A stretch of DNA of 64,000 bases, from NCBI GenBank assembly GCA_016025055.1, contig CP065590.1, positions 3,906,001 to 3,970,000 of the forward strand. The letters are read 5' to 3'. Shown here piece by piece: positions 26,839 through 36,785 of this stretch. Origin of the DNA: Chryseobacterium indologenes (GTDB lineage Bacteria > Bacteroidota > Bacteroidia > Flavobacteriales > Weeksellaceae). Position 1 is the stretch's first letter; each line of letters starts with the position of its first letter. Made by a program: the position numbers and the translations under genes. A model generated the notes under the pieces. The model saw only the letters and a program-made list of their open reading frames with translations. It had not been told where the DNA came from and did not search any database.

Positions 26839-26890
26839 ATATTATTTTGTTTTTTTTTAGATTAAAGAACAAAGAGAAAAGATGAAAGAC

Positions 26891-27247
26891 TTAGAATGTT
26901 AAATTCTTTTGAAAGCCAGAAATCATTCTCTGCAGTTCTATGATTTTATTTTCTATTTCTTCGGTTTTAGAAATTTCCAAGTAATTTCTGTTGGCCGAAA
27001 TTATAATTTGAGTTTGCAATTCATAAAGAGAACCAAGACTTATTTCTAAAAAACGATTAAAATCTTTATTTGAACTTCTGCTTGAGCCTTCTGCAATATT
27101 GGAAGCTACAGAAACCGTACATCTTCTAATCTGAGACTTAAGCCCAAATTCTTCGTTTTTTGGAAAACGATCTGTAGCAACATAAACTTCATCAGCCAAC
27201 TCAATAGAGAGTTTCCAGATATTAAGATGTTTGAAGTTATGTTTCAT
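26891..27247 (-). CDS. Four-helix bundle (S23/IVP-family) protein
   Basis: A 118-residue helical protein with the family pattern NIWKLSIELADEVYVATDRF and SVASNIAEGSSRSSNKDFNR. These proteins were first seen in 23S rRNA intervening sequences but occur widely as single genes; function is unknown. It lies between the thiolase and acyl-CoA dehydrogenase genes, with 35 and 52 base gaps, and has no obvious metabolic link to them. Confidence 0.9.
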   Translation of the reverse strand: MKHNFKHLNIWKLSIELADEVYVATDRFPKNEEFGLKSQIRRCTVSVASNIAEGSSRSSNKDFNRFLEISLGSLYELQTQIIISANRNYLEISKTEEIENKIIELQRMISGFQKNLTF

Positions 27248-27282
27248 AAGTCTTTCCTCTTTATTCTTTGCTCTCTTAGTCG

Positions 27283-28461
27283 TTAAAGTAGTTCAAAAAT
27301 AGAAGCTGCTCCCTGTCCTGTTCCAACGCACATTGAAACCATTCCGTATTTGTTTCCTCGTTTTCTCATTTCGTCGAGCAACTGAACTGTTAGTTTGGTA
27401 CCTGTACATCCCAGAGGGTGTCCGAGTGCAATGGCACCTCCGTTTACATTCAGGATGTCAGGATTTAATCCTAATTCTTTTTTAATGGCTACAGATTGAG
27501 AGGCAAAAGCTTCGTTTAGCTCTATCAAATCGATATCTTTTAGCTCTAGACCTGCTTGTTTAAGGGCTTTTGGAATAGCATAGACAGGTCCCATACCCAT
27601 AATTCTTGGTTCAAGACCTGCAGCAGCATACGCTACCAGTCTTGCTTCAGGTTCAAGACCTAATTCTTTTACCATTTCTTCGCTCATTACCATTACGAAA
27701 GCTGCCCCATCACTCATCTGAGAAGAGTTTCCGGCTGTTACGCTTCCTCCGTTGGCAAATACAGGTCTTAGTTTGGAAAGACCGGCCAAAGAAGTATCAG
27801 CCCTTGGCCCTTCATCTACAGAGAAGTCAAACTTTTTAGTCTGCATTTTCTGATTTTCATCAAGAAAATTATATTCTACGGGAATAGGAACAATCTGGTT
27901 GGCAAATCTTCCTTCCTGATTCGCTTTTAATGCTTTCATGTGAGATTCAAAAGCAAACTGATCCTGTTCTTCTCTTGTAATATTATATTGTTTGGCCACT
28001 TCTTCAGCTGTGTAGCCCATTCCCCAATAGTAATCAGGGTTTGTTTTAGCAATATCAGTTTCCGGGACAGGTTTGTAACCACCCATCGGAATATATGACA
28101 TAGATTCTGTACCTCCGGCAATGATACAATCAGCCATTCCTGCCTGTATTTTTGCTGAAGCGATAGCAATCGCCTCGCTACCTGATGCACAATATCTGTT
28201 GACCGTTACTCCAGGAACTTTATCCGTATTTAATCCCATTAAAGAGATCAGACGTGCAACGTTCAGCCCTTGCTCTGCTTCAGGCATTGCATTTCCTACA
28301 ATAAGGTCATCAATTCTGTTTTTATCTAATTGAGGAAGCTCAGCCATTAATTTTTCAATAACGGTAGCTGCCATCACGTCAGGACGTGTAAAGCGTAGGG
28401 ACCCTTTTGGCGCTTTTCCTACTGCTGATCTGAATCCTTTTACAATGTATGCTGTTTTCAT
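27283..28461 (-). CDS. fadA: Acetyl-CoA C-acyltransferase (thiolase)
   Basis: A 392-residue thiolase that cleaves 3-ketoacyl-CoA in the last step of beta-oxidation. The nucleophilic cysteine is in TVNRYCASGSEAIAIAS (about residue 90). The conserved histidine motif is NVNGGAIALGHPLGCTGTK and the second cysteine is in SMCVGTGQGAASIF. Length and motifs are normal. It belongs to the MarR-controlled operon. The symbol is by function; orthology to E. coli FadA is not tested. Confidence 0.92.
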   Translation of the reverse strand: MKTAYIVKGFRSAVGKAPKGSLRFTRPDVMAATVIEKLMAELPQLDKNRIDDLIVGNAMPEAEQGLNVARLISLMGLNTDKVPGVTVNRYCASGSEAIAIASAKIQAGMADCIIAGGTESMSYIPMGGYKPVPETDIAKTNPDYYWGMGYTAEEVAKQYNITREEQDQFAFESHMKALKANQEGRFANQIVPIPVEYNFLDENQKMQTKKFDFSVDEGPRADTSLAGLSKLRPVFANGGSVTAGNSSQMSDGAAFVMVMSEEMVKELGLEPEARLVAYAAAGLEPRIMGMGPVYAIPKALKQAGLELKDIDLIELNEAFASQSVAIKKELGLNPDILNVNGGAIALGHPLGCTGTKLTVQLLDEMRKRGNKYGMVSMCVGTGQGAASIFELL

Positions 28462-28542
28462 TTTTTTTTAATTAATTTGTTTTGAAAGATTTTTGCCTCG
28501 TAGAGGTAAACTGTTTACAGATATTTATTAATGCTTTTTTTT

Positions 28543-28569
28543 GGAGCTCCGTTAGGAGCGACCTGTTAA
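28543..28569. repeat. REP-like inverted repeat, left flank of Y1 transposase gene
   Basis: It begins GGAGCTCCG and continues TAGGAGCGACCTGTTAA; an almost identical inverted copy is at 29088-29113. Internally GCTCC-gtta-GGAGC folds as a hairpin. A second small hairpin (CCTC-gta-GAGG) lies just outside. Confidence 0.75.
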
Positions 28570-29030
28570 TCTTCAATCCATTCAAATACATATTTTGGAT
28601 CATATTCAATTTCAAATTTTGTCAAGAAATCAAAATATTCTTCTCTAAACGTCTTCTTTTGATGATGTTCTTCCTGGTTTAAAATATATTTTACAACCGA
28701 ATCAACACCACTTCTGGAATAAGAAAAAGCTCCGTATCCTTCCTGCCAGTTGAACTTATTATTCATCCATCCTTTTTCATTGATGAATTTTGAAGAGCCC
28801 GCTTTAATATCTCTTACTAAATCTGATACCGAACATGTCGGACCCATACTCACAAGAAGATGAAGGTGATCAGGCATCGCAAAAACTGCGAATAATTTTT
28901 GATTTCTATTGGACACAACACCTGTAATAAACTTATGTAATTCCTTCCTTTTTTCTTTTGAAATCAAGTTTTGTCTTCCTTTAACAGCGAAAACAATGTG
29001 GATATAAATTTGTGTGTAGGTATTTGCCAT
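28566..29030 (-). CDS. REP-associated Y1 (IS200/IS605-like) transposase
   Basis: A 154-residue HUH single-strand endonuclease. The histidine pair is in FAMPDHLHLLVS (about residue 55) and the catalytic tyrosine is probably in GAFSYSRSGVD (about residue 104). The N-terminus YTQIYIHIVFAVKGR is typical of TnpA_REP/RAYT proteins. It is flanked by inverted REP-like hairpins at 28543-28569 and 29088-29113. No tnpB is present. It sits inside the beta-oxidation operon in the same orientation, between the bifunctional dehydrogenase and the thiolase. Confidence 0.88.
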   Translation of the reverse strand: MANTYTQIYIHIVFAVKGRQNLISKEKRKELHKFITGVVSNRNQKLFAVFAMPDHLHLLVSMGPTCSVSDLVRDIKAGSSKFINEKGWMNNKFNWQEGYGAFSYSRSGVDSVVKYILNQEEHHQKKTFREEYFDFLTKFEIEYDPKYVFEWIED

Positions 29031-29087
29031 AAAACTAATAGGCCACCTCTAAGAGGCTCTTTTATTTCTTAAAACTATTCATAGCTA

Positions 29088-29113
29088 TTAACAGTTCGCT
29101 CCTACGGAGCTCC
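29088..29113. repeat. REP-like inverted repeat, right flank of Y1 transposase gene
   Basis: An inverted copy of the left flank: TTAACAGTTCGCTCCTACGG followed by AGCTCC, with the GCTCC-tac-GGAGC hairpin. It differs from the left copy by one inserted T and one substitution. A further hairpin, CCTCT-a-AGAGG, lies at 29046-29056. Confidence 0.75.
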
Positions 29114-29116
29114 CCA

Positions 29117-31511
29117 TTAGTTTCTCAACGGTTTACCATTTTGCAACATATACTGAATTCTTTCCAATGTCTTTCTTTCACCACAAAGCTGAAGGAAAGT
29201 TTCTCTTTCAAGATTCAATAGATACTGTTCTGTAACGACGGTTGGTTCAGATAAATTTCCACCTACCATTACGTTGGCCAGTTTATCTGCAATTTTCTTG
29301 TCGTGTGCAGAAATATAGTTTCCGGTAAGCATTTGATCTGTTCCTACGTAGAACATTCCTAATGCATCTTTACCTAAAACTTTTACTTTTTGTTCGATAG
29401 GTTGGGTATACCCTTGTTCTGCCAATAGTTTAGCAACCTTTTTAGCTTCGGCAATCTGTCTGTTTTTGCTTACGGAAACGATATCTTTTCCTTTTTCAAG
29501 GATTCCCATATCGTAAGCTTCATAGGCAGAAGTGGCTACTTTACCCATTGCGATATTCATGAAAGCATCACGAAGTCTGTTATTTTTAACATCATCACTG
29601 TGGAATTCTCTGGAAGTTCTCAGGGTAAGTTCTTTAGTACCACCACCACCAGGAATGACGCCGACTCCGGTTTCTACCAGTCCGATATAAGTTTCTGCTG
29701 CAGCAACTACACGGTCTGCGTGCATGGTCATTTCACATCCACCCCCTAAGGTCATTCCGTGAGGAGCTACCACTACAGGAATAGAAGAGTAGCGTACTCT
29801 CATCATGGACTTCTGAAAGTAAGCGATTGCCATATTTAAATCATCCCAGTCCTGCTCAATAGCCATCATCAGGATCATTGCCAGGTTTGCTCCTACTGAG
29901 AAATTGGCACCTTGATTTCCTACAACCAATCCGTCATATTCTTTTTCTGCTAAATCGATCGCTCTGTTGAGGCCGTCAAGAACTTCGCCACCAAGAGAGT
30001 TCATTTTAGAACGGATTTCAAAATTGATGATTCCGTCTCCTAAATCTTCGATAGCGGCGCCGGAGTTGCTCCAAAGCGTCTTGTTTTTTCTGATATTATC
30101 AAGGATAATGAAGGCATCCTGTCCAGGGATTTTGTTGTATTGCCCTGAATTTTTATCTACATAAATGCTTTGTCCTTCATCGTTAACTTTATAAAATGTT
30201 TCTACATTTTTAACCCAGTCTGAAACTTCGTAGCCGGCATCTTTGGCCAGTTCAATACCTTTCTGAACTCCTACGGCATCCCAGATTTCAAAAGGTCCGT
30301 TTTCCCATCCGAATCCGGCTCTCATGGCGTCGTCAATTTTGTAAACTTCGTCAGAGATTTCAGGAACTTTATGAGAGACGTAAGCGAATAATGCCCCCAG
30401 TGATTTTCTGTATAGTTCTCCCGCTTTATCTTTGCCACCAATCAAAACTTTGAATCTGTCAATTGGTTTGTCTATAGCTTTTGTTAATTCCAGGGTAGGG
30501 AATGAAGATTTTCCCTGAAGTTCGTATTCTAAAGTATCAAGGTTTAAGCCATGAATTTCAGATTTACCTTCTGCATTTTTAACCTTTTTATAGAAACCTT
30601 GTTCTGTTTTTTGAACCCAGCCATTTATTATCCATCATCTTCTGGATGTAATCAGGAAGTGCAAAAACATCATTAAAATCGTTAGCTTCAGCACCACTTT
30701 GGCGAACTCCATTTGCTACCATTACCAAGGTATCAAGACCCACAACGTCAGCTGTTCTGAACGTAGCAGATTTAGGACGTCCGATTACAGGTCCTGTTAA
30801 TTTATCCACATCAGAAACCGTAAGTCCTAATTTTTGTACATTATGAAGAAGATCCATCATAGAGAATACTCCGATTCTGTTGGCAATGAAGGCCGGAGTA
30901 TCTTTTGCCAAAACGGTGGTTTTACCTAAGAATTTAGCTCCATAATTCATATAGAAGTCTATGATTTCAGGATCTGTATCGTTTGTAGGGATAATTTCTA
31001 AAAGAGGAAGATATCTTACAGGATTAAAAAAGTGAGTCCCTGCAAAGTATTTTTTAAAATCTTCACTTCTTCCTTCTGTTAATAAATGAATGGGAATTCC
31101 GGATGTATTAGAAGAAATTAAAGTACCCGGTTTTCTGAACTGTTCAATCTTTTCATATACCGATTTCTTGATGTCAAGCCTTTCTACAACTACTTCAATG
31201 ATCCAGTCTGTATTTTTTATTTTCTGTAAATCATCATCGAAGTTACCCACCTTGATTCTATCTGCAAACTTTGGAGAATAAAGAAGTGCAGGACTTGCTT
31301 TTTTAAGTTTTTCAAAGTTTTCCGTAGCAATTCTGTTTCTTACTACCTTATCTTCTTTGGTCAAACCTTTTTTCTGTTCAGCTTCCGTCAGTTCAAAAGG
31401 AACGATATCCAAAAGTGACACTTCCACACCGATGTTTGCGAAGTGCGCTGCAATACCGCTACCCATAATTCCTGAACCAAGAACCGTTACATGTTTGATT
31501 CTTCTTTTCAT
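29117..31511 (-). CDS. Bifunctional 3-hydroxyacyl-CoA dehydrogenase / crotonase, frame interrupted
   Basis: Beta-oxidation enzyme with the dehydrogenase half first and the enoyl-CoA hydratase half last, the reverse of E. coli FadB. The NAD-binding motif is VTVLGSGIMGSGIAAHFANI; the active-site region includes SSNTSGIPI and HFFNPVRYLPLLEI. The crotonase half has NFSVGANLAM and LGGGCEMTMHADRVV. An extra G (CCC at 30616-30618 on the plus strand) breaks the frame; removal joins MDNKWLVQKTEQGFYKK and gives about 798 residues. The start at MKRRIKHVTVLG (31511) fits the Rossmann fold. First structural gene after marR. Confidence 0.9.
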
Positions 31512-31566
31512 ATGTAAATTTTTATTATTTGTAAGATTATATGTGGCCATAAGGCCCCATAATAAT

Positions 31567-32034
31567 TTATTTCCTGTTGTTTAGTAATTCGTTTGCTATT
31601 TTCATGATTTCAGTCATTACATCTTTAAAAGTTTCCATCTTTTCAGGAGCAATTTTCTCCATGACTTTCTTATTAAAGTTGACAACGACTTCTTTGGACA
31701 TATTCCTTGAATTAAGTCCTTTATCCGTAAGTTTGATAATAACCTCCCTTTTGTCAGTGGTTGTTTTCTCCTTATAGATGTATCCGTTGTCTTCCAGAAG
31801 TTTAATGATTCTTGTTAAAGAGGTAGGTTCTATGGCCATTTTGGGACCAAGATTGGTACTTCTCGTGCCTTCTTTGGGATCAATTTTAAGAAGGGTAAGG
31901 GCTTGTACAGCTGTTGAATCATGCTCTTGTGCCAATTCGGTGTACATTTTAGAAACAGCCAGCCAGGTCTGTTTTAAAATTAAATCTACGTTTTCTATTT
32001 TTTCCTTATTATTATCCATCATTTTTTGCGCCAA
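31567..32034 (-). CDS. MarR-family transcriptional regulator of the beta-oxidation operon
   Basis: A 155-residue winged-helix protein. The recognition region is MAIEPTSLTRIIKLLEDNGY and the wing is KEKTTTDKREVIIKLTDKG. It starts the operon, 55 bases before the bifunctional dehydrogenase gene. Two palindromes with the common core TATGCATGCATA lie just upstream and are its likely operators. Acyl-CoA or fatty acid is a plausible ligand. Start codons at 32034, 32022 and 32019 are possible. Confidence 0.9.
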   Translation of the reverse strand: MAQKMMDNNKEKIENVDLILKQTWLAVSKMYTELAQEHDSTAVQALTLLKIDPKEGTRSTNLGPKMAIEPTSLTRIIKLLEDNGYIYKEKTTTDKREVIIKLTDKGLNSRNMSKEVVVNFNKKVMEKIAPEKMETFKDVMTEIMKIANELLNNRK

Positions 32035-32049
32035 TGGTTTTACCCAAAT

Positions 32050-32083
32050 TTAATAAATATTATGCATGCATAATATTTATTAA
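32050..32083. promoter_or_regulatory. 34-bp perfect palindrome, probable MarR operator 1
   Basis: The sequence is an uninterrupted palindrome centred between 32066 and 32067, with inner core TATTATGCATGCATAATA and AT-rich outer arms. It lies 16 bases upstream of the marR start, consistent with autoregulation. Confidence 0.7.
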
Positions 32084-32139
32084 CGTTAAATTTTGTTAAT
32101 AGATTGATAATAAACGGATTAAATTATATGACAAGCATA

Positions 32140-32159
32140 ATACTATGCATGCATAGTAT
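32140..32159. promoter_or_regulatory. 20-bp perfect palindrome, probable MarR operator 2
   Basis: ATACTATGCATGCATAGTAT shares its TATGCATGCATA core with operator 1, 83 bases away centre to centre, or about eight helical turns. It lies between marR and the ABC ATPase gene. Confidence 0.65.
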
Positions 32160-32188
32160 GTGAAATAATCAAATAAAAGCGTTGATTA

Positions 32189-33109
32189 TTAAATGTTTTC
32201 GATTAAAATTATGATTTCTTCAAAAGATTCACATTGGTATTCCGCGGAATTGTTGGTGATCTCCCAAAAGGTATCCTTAAATTCAAAATTAAAGGAAGAA
32301 AGGTCTTTTTGAAAGTTTTTCTGAAGTAAAGAATACAACATTTCTTTATGGACCGGCGGTGCAGAAATATGGGGAGGGATAAATTTTTCATTAACTTCAA
32401 ATAATGAAGGATTCGTCAGCTCTTCGTGCTGAAGAAGGAGGTCTTCTACAATTCCTGTATAAAGCTGTTTATCTTTTACGTACCATATTTTGTCTGCAAA
32501 TTCTTTGGCAAGTCTCCAGTCGTGAGAGGAGAATAAAATAATTTTATTTTGCTCTTTGGCTAATCGTCTTAGTGTTTTAAGAATGATGATTTTGTTCTTT
32601 TCATCAAGATGGGTGGTGGGCTCATCTAAAATAATAATAGGAGAGTTCTGGGTAATAGCCCGTCCGATAAATGCTTTCTGAAGATTACCATCCGAAAGAT
32701 TTTTCAGCAGCGTATACCGGTATTGACTGAGATCAAGTTCCTCAATAATATGAGCAACCTCTTCCCGGTCTTCTTTTTTCAATTCAAAATAAAAAGGATA
32801 GTAGATGTATTTTCCCAGAGAAATGAGGTCTTCAACAGTATAATGCTGTGGAATGACCGATTTTGAAAAAACAATAGCAATATTCTCTGCAACTTCTTTT
32901 ACAGAAAGACTTTTTATATTTTTTCCATTGATTGAGATCTCTCCCTGAAGTAATGGAGTCTGATGTAAAATAGATTTGATCAAAGTTGTTTTTCCTACAC
33001 CGTTGTTGCCAATCAACAAACAAACGTCACCTAGCTTTAAATCTGCAGTGGCATTAGAAATTAATGTTGTATTGTAACCGATATGGGCTTGTCTGATCTG
33101 TAAGTGCAT
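32189..33109 (-). CDS. ABC transporter ATP-binding protein (FecE-type)
   Basis: A 306-residue ATPase of the iron-siderophore, heme or cobalamin importer class. Walker A is IGNNGVGKTTLIKS, the signature is LSDGNLQKAFIGRA (a variant of LSGGQ), Walker B is PIIILDEPTTHLDEKN and the switch is FSSHDWRLA. About 70 extra C-terminal residues are not part of the standard ATPase. The matching FecCD-type permease gene lies upstream on the same strand after a 348-base gap. No substrate-binding protein is nearby. Confidence 0.85.
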   Translation of the reverse strand: MHLQIRQAHIGYNTTLISNATADLKLGDVCLLIGNNGVGKTTLIKSILHQTPLLQGEISINGKNIKSLSVKEVAENIAIVFSKSVIPQHYTVEDLISLGKYIYYPFYFELKKEDREEVAHIIEELDLSQYRYTLLKNLSDGNLQKAFIGRAITQNSPIIILDEPTTHLDEKNKIIILKTLRRLAKEQNKIILFSSHDWRLAKEFADKIWYVKDKQLYTGIVEDLLLQHEELTNPSLFEVNEKFIPPHISAPPVHKEMLYSLLQKNFQKDLSSFNFEFKDTFWEITNNSAEYQCESFEEIIILIENI

Positions 33110-33457
33110 GTCTGATGTTCGCTAAAACGCAAAGGCGCAAATTGTTTTACAAAAATACAGTTTTAAGCCGCATGGAATTTGACAAAATAAAAATTTTTAT
33201 TCTGTTTTTTAATTTATAAATGATGGCAAATTAAATATAGTATAATGTAATGCCACAAAATCACGAATATATTTCCTTATATGATTTCATTTTTTTCGAC
33301 CGGATAGGTACATAGAATTTATGCATAGATAATTTTATTCGCGGATTAGTAGCAACATATGATCGGTTTACATCTGCTGAACATATTGATTTTCTTGCGT
33401 CTTAAAAGCAAGATTTTATTTAAAAAAGCTTTACGTCCTTTAGTTTCAACTAAATGA
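33110..33457. other. Intergenic region with dispersed-repeat remnant
   Basis: About 348 bases between permease and ATPase genes. A -7 match on the minus strand (TATTTTTG, 33157-33150) could serve the ATPase gene. The phrases AACGCAAAGGCGCAAA and CTTGCGTCTTAAAAGCAAG resemble a degenerate interspersed repeat I associate with flavobacterial genomes. No gene is seen. Confidence 0.4.
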
Positions 33458-34429
33458 TTATACTCTGTTCTGTTTCAAAAGCATTCCCAGGATTACAGGA
33501 ATTCCAAAAACAGAACTGATCACATTTAAAGGAATCTGCGTCTTTTCTGCAATAATTGAGAAAAACAACATAATCAGCATTCCCAGAAACATATTAAGAA
33601 TCCATTGTTGCCATAGTTTGGATGGATTGTACACCAGTCTGCAGAAATGAGGCACGATAATTCCAATAAATAGGATAGGACCTAAAAATGCTGTAATAGA
33701 AGCAGAAAGTAAAGAAGCTGCGACAATGATCAATAATTTCAGTTGTTTCAGATTGACGCCCAGACTTTGTGCATATGCAGTGCCCAGAGAATTTCCAATC
33801 AAGGGTTTTATGGTTTTAAAACAGAAAAAAAGTCCTGTGAATACCAATATTGACAAGACATAAATCTGGTTTCTGTTGACCATATTATTGGCTCCGAAGG
33901 ACCATAGAATATAATTTTTAAGGCTTTGATTTTCAGCATAAAATTGAAGTAACGAAACAATTGCTCCGGCAAATGCAGATACCAGAAATCCAAAAATAAT
34001 CAGGTAAGATTTATCCTGGAATTTATTGGACATTGATAACAGAATAAGCATGAGGACAAGGCTTCCTCCAATGGCTGATAGGCTTAAGAAACTATTTTGA
34101 AGAAATTCCGGCAGCAAAATGTCATGGGAAAAGAAAATATAAAATGCTACCGACAAACTGGCTACCGAGGTGATTCCCAGGATATCCGGCCCTGCCAGCG
34201 GGTTTTGAAAATACTCCTGCATCAAAAAACCGGAAGTAGGAATTGAAATTCCTGCAAGAAGCATAACCAGTACACGGTTGATCCGGATTTCTGCAATTTG
34301 GTTCTGTGGGGAATTTTGAAAAAAATCTATGATATCTAAACTTAAAAATCCTGTGTTCAGATTGATAACTGCACCGATAATGATTGCAATAACTAATAAT
34401 AGACACAGGATTTTAAACCTTTTTGACAT
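33458..34429 (-). CDS. FecCD-family iron/heme ABC transporter permease
   Basis: A 323-residue membrane protein with about nine hydrophobic segments. Family marks include RINRVLVMLLAGISIPTSGF, QEYFQNPLAGPDILGIT and FLGPILFIGIIVPHFCRLVY, typical of FecCD/BtuC permeases for siderophores, heme or cobalamin. It pairs with the ATPase gene downstream. The solute-binding protein is not in the window, so the substrate is open. The TlpA-like lipoprotein gene lies 24 bases upstream. Confidence 0.9.
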   Translation of the reverse strand: MSKRFKILCLLLVIAIIIGAVINLNTGFLSLDIIDFFQNSPQNQIAEIRINRVLVMLLAGISIPTSGFLMQEYFQNPLAGPDILGITSVASLSVAFYIFFSHDILLPEFLQNSFLSLSAIGGSLVLMLILLSMSNKFQDKSYLIIFGFLVSAFAGAIVSLLQFYAENQSLKNYILWSFGANNMVNRNQIYVLSILVFTGLFFCFKTIKPLIGNSLGTAYAQSLGVNLKQLKLLIIVAASLLSASITAFLGPILFIGIIVPHFCRLVYNPSKLWQQWILNMFLGMLIMLFFSIIAEKTQIPLNVISSVFGIPVILGMLLKQNRV

Positions 34430-34453
34430 GATTCGGAAAGAAGTCTGTATAGA

Positions 34454-35014
34454 TTACTTTAAAAAAGAATCAATCTTGGAATTCAACACTTCTTCAGTCA
34501 TCATTCCCAGATACTCATCCGTTTTGTCTCCTTTTCTCATAAAAGTAAAAGGAATCGATCCTCCGTCCCATTGTTTGAAATTACTGGAAAAGAAGGTCGG
34601 GTCTATTTTTTGTCCGTCTAACAGGATAACATTTTTCCCCAGGTTATTTTCTACGACAAAGTTTTTTACTGAAGTATCCCACTCGGATTTATCATCAAGA
34701 TTTACGAAGGTGAACTTTACAGGTTTACCTTGCAGCTCCTGCATTTTGTTTTTGAAACTTGGGATCTCTCTCATACAAGGACCACACCATGTAGCAAAAA
34801 AATTAGTGACATATAACGTATCGTTATTTTTAGCTAAATGCTGGCCGACGTTTTCAGGAGAATGTTCTTTCGGTACATATGTATCAGCTTTATTATCTGT
34901 ATTTTGGGTTACAGAAAGGGAATCTGTTGTTGATTGGGCATCGTTTGTCTTAGCGTCTTTTTTACAGCTGTACAATGCAGTTAAAATCAACGTGGATAAA
35001 ATTATCTTCTTCAT
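34454..35014 (-). CDS. TlpA-like thioredoxin-fold lipoprotein
   Basis: A 186-residue envelope protein. The signal peptide ends at the lipobox LTALYSCKK, a ~45-residue polar linker follows, then a thioredoxin fold with active site FFATWCGPCMREIP and cis-Pro motif GSIPFTF. It probably reduces disulfides in the periplasm, for example in cytochrome c maturation or metal handling. It lies upstream of the FecCD permease, so a role in heme or iron handling is possible but inferred. The gene is divergent from the PaaE-like reductase. Confidence 0.88.
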   Translation of the reverse strand: MKKIILSTLILTALYSCKKDAKTNDAQSTTDSLSVTQNTDNKADTYVPKEHSPENVGQHLAKNNDTLYVTNFFATWCGPCMREIPSFKNKMQELQGKPVKFTFVNLDDKSEWDTSVKNFVVENNLGKNVILLDGQKIDPTFFSSNFKQWDGGSIPFTFMRKGDKTDEYLGMMTEEVLNSKIDSFLK

Positions 35015-35047
35015 AAATTATTTTTTATCTATTTTTGAATTGAAGTT

Positions 35048-36171
35048 ATGGAACAACAAATCTACAAAGGGAAACTTATACAGTTTCATCCGTTAAAAAT
35101 AGCGAAAAAGGAAGAGCTGACCAAAAATACTTTTTCTCTGGAGTTCGAAATTCCTGAGAATTTAAAAGAAAATTTTAAGTTTGAAGCAGGGCAGTTCGTG
35201 AGTGTGAAATTTCAATCTCATGGTAAAGAGGTTATTAATGACTATTCAATGACTTCGGCACCCTACGAGGGGAAAATAGATCTTGGAATAAAGGTAAATT
35301 CTATTGATGGAGCTACTTCGCAGCTATTCAGGAATTACCAGGTGGGAGACGAATTGCTGATAAGCGAACCCGCAGGCAGATTTACCATAGTCTCTAAACC
35401 AAGTGAGTTTAGAACGATCGTTGCTTTTGCGGCAGGCATTGGAATTACCCCCATATTAAGTCATTTTAAAAACATCCTTCATAACGAACCACGCACAAGA
35501 TTGTTTTTATTTTTTGGAAACAAGAGTTCCGATGAGCTGATATATCGTGATCAACTGGACAATCTGGCACGGACAAATGGTGACAGGCTTCAGATTTTTT
35601 ATTTTTTCTCACAAGAAAAAACAGCTGATCAGTTTTTCTATGGTAGATTAGACGAAAAGAAATTAAACTTAATCATTAACCAGATTCTTCATCTGGATGA
35701 TACTGATGAAGAATCTACCATCTGGGATGCCGTTGATGAAGTACTGATATGCGGAAAAGGAGAAATGATTAAGACCTTAGCCAACGCTTGTTACCATCAC
35801 GGAATTCCTAAAAAAATATTCATTTTGAACTTTTTGAAGAATATAATGATGATATTTATCCTGTTGAGAAAGAATTTCCGCTTATTGAAGATATTGAGGT
35901 GAAGTTTACTATGCTGGGGAAAGAATACAATACACATCTCCCTGATAATAAGGATCGGATTCTGCAACAGCTTTTAATTCAAAAATTTCCTGTGCCTTAT
36001 TCATGTAAATCCGGAATTTGCGGCAGTTGTGAATGTTCTCTGGAAGAAGGAGAAGTGGAACTGTTGGAGAATGAATATCTTACGGAAAAAGAGGAAGCGC
36101 AGGGGCATATACTGGCTTGCATGTCTATTGTGAAAAGTAAAAAAATAAAGCTTAACTTTGATCTTAGTTGA
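35048..36171 (+). CDS. PaaE-like ferredoxin-NAD(P)H reductase, frame interrupted
   Basis: A flavoprotein of about 374 residues with three parts. The FAD domain has INDYSMTSAPYEG and LLISEPAGRF. The NAD(P) domain has FAAGIGITPILSHF and VLICGKGEMI. A C-terminal plant-type 2Fe-2S ferredoxin has SCKSGICGSCECS and a last cysteine in ILACMS. One A is missing in an A7 tract (35810-35816); adding it gives PKKNIHFELFEEYNDDIYPV and links the two halves. No phenylacetate genes are near, so it is an orphan reductase with an unknown partner oxygenase. Confidence 0.85.
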
Positions 36172-36785
36172 GAATTATTAGGAACATATTCAATTTAGGT
36201 TTAGTGTCATTAGAGTTGGGAATTCTGATGATATGTTTCTGTAATGTCTGGGTTTTCGGGCTTACGAATGGTCGTACCTACACCAAAATATCTAAAATTC
36301 CTCCCAGAGAGATTGCCCTTGTTTTAGGAACTTCTCCTAAGATGAGATCAGGATTATCAAATCCTTATTTTACCAAAAGGATGGATGCGGCAGCTCTTCT
36401 TTATCACCATGGAAAAATTAAAAAAATTATTGTAAGCGGAGAGAAAAGCAAAGGCTATAATGAACCGGCTGCCATGAAAAATTATCTGGTTTATCAGGAA
36501 GGCGTTCCCGGAGATATTATCATAGAAGATCCGAAAGGCTTTAATACGTACAAGAGTATTCTTCGTTGTAAAGATGTCTACAAAAAGAAAAATGTAATCA
36601 TTGTATCACAGGGATACCATAATCTGCGTGCCTTATTTTTTGCAAGAAATAATGATATGAATGCTTTGGGGTTTGATGCTCAGGATGTCAATAAACCTGA
36701 AAGCTTTTACAGAAATCAGGCGAGGGAAATCCTCGCCCGTGTGATTGCTGTAGTATATTTTATTCTGGGTGTTTCTCCGGATTAG
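36168..36785 (+). CDS. SanA/YdcF-family (DUF218) membrane protein
   Basis: A 205-residue protein with one N-terminal membrane segment and a DUF218 domain: EIALVLGTSPKM near residue 45, KRMDAAALLYHHGKIKKIIV, SGEKSKGYNEPAAM, and IIVSQGYHNLRALFFARN. SanA-type proteins affect envelope permeability and vancomycin exclusion. The start is TTG at 36168, overlapping the TGA stop of the preceding reductase by two bases, so the pair is translationally coupled. A downstream ATG would remove part of the membrane segment. Confidence 0.85.
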   Translation: MRIIRNIFNLGLVSLELGILMICFCNVWVFGLTNGRTYTKISKIPPREIALVLGTSPKMRSGLSNPYFTKRMDAAALLYHHGKIKKIIVSGEKSKGYNEPAAMKNYLVYQEGVPGDIIIEDPKGFNTYKSILRCKDVYKKKNVIIVSQGYHNLRALFFARNNDMNALGFDAQDVNKPESFYRNQAREILARVIAVVYFILGVSPD

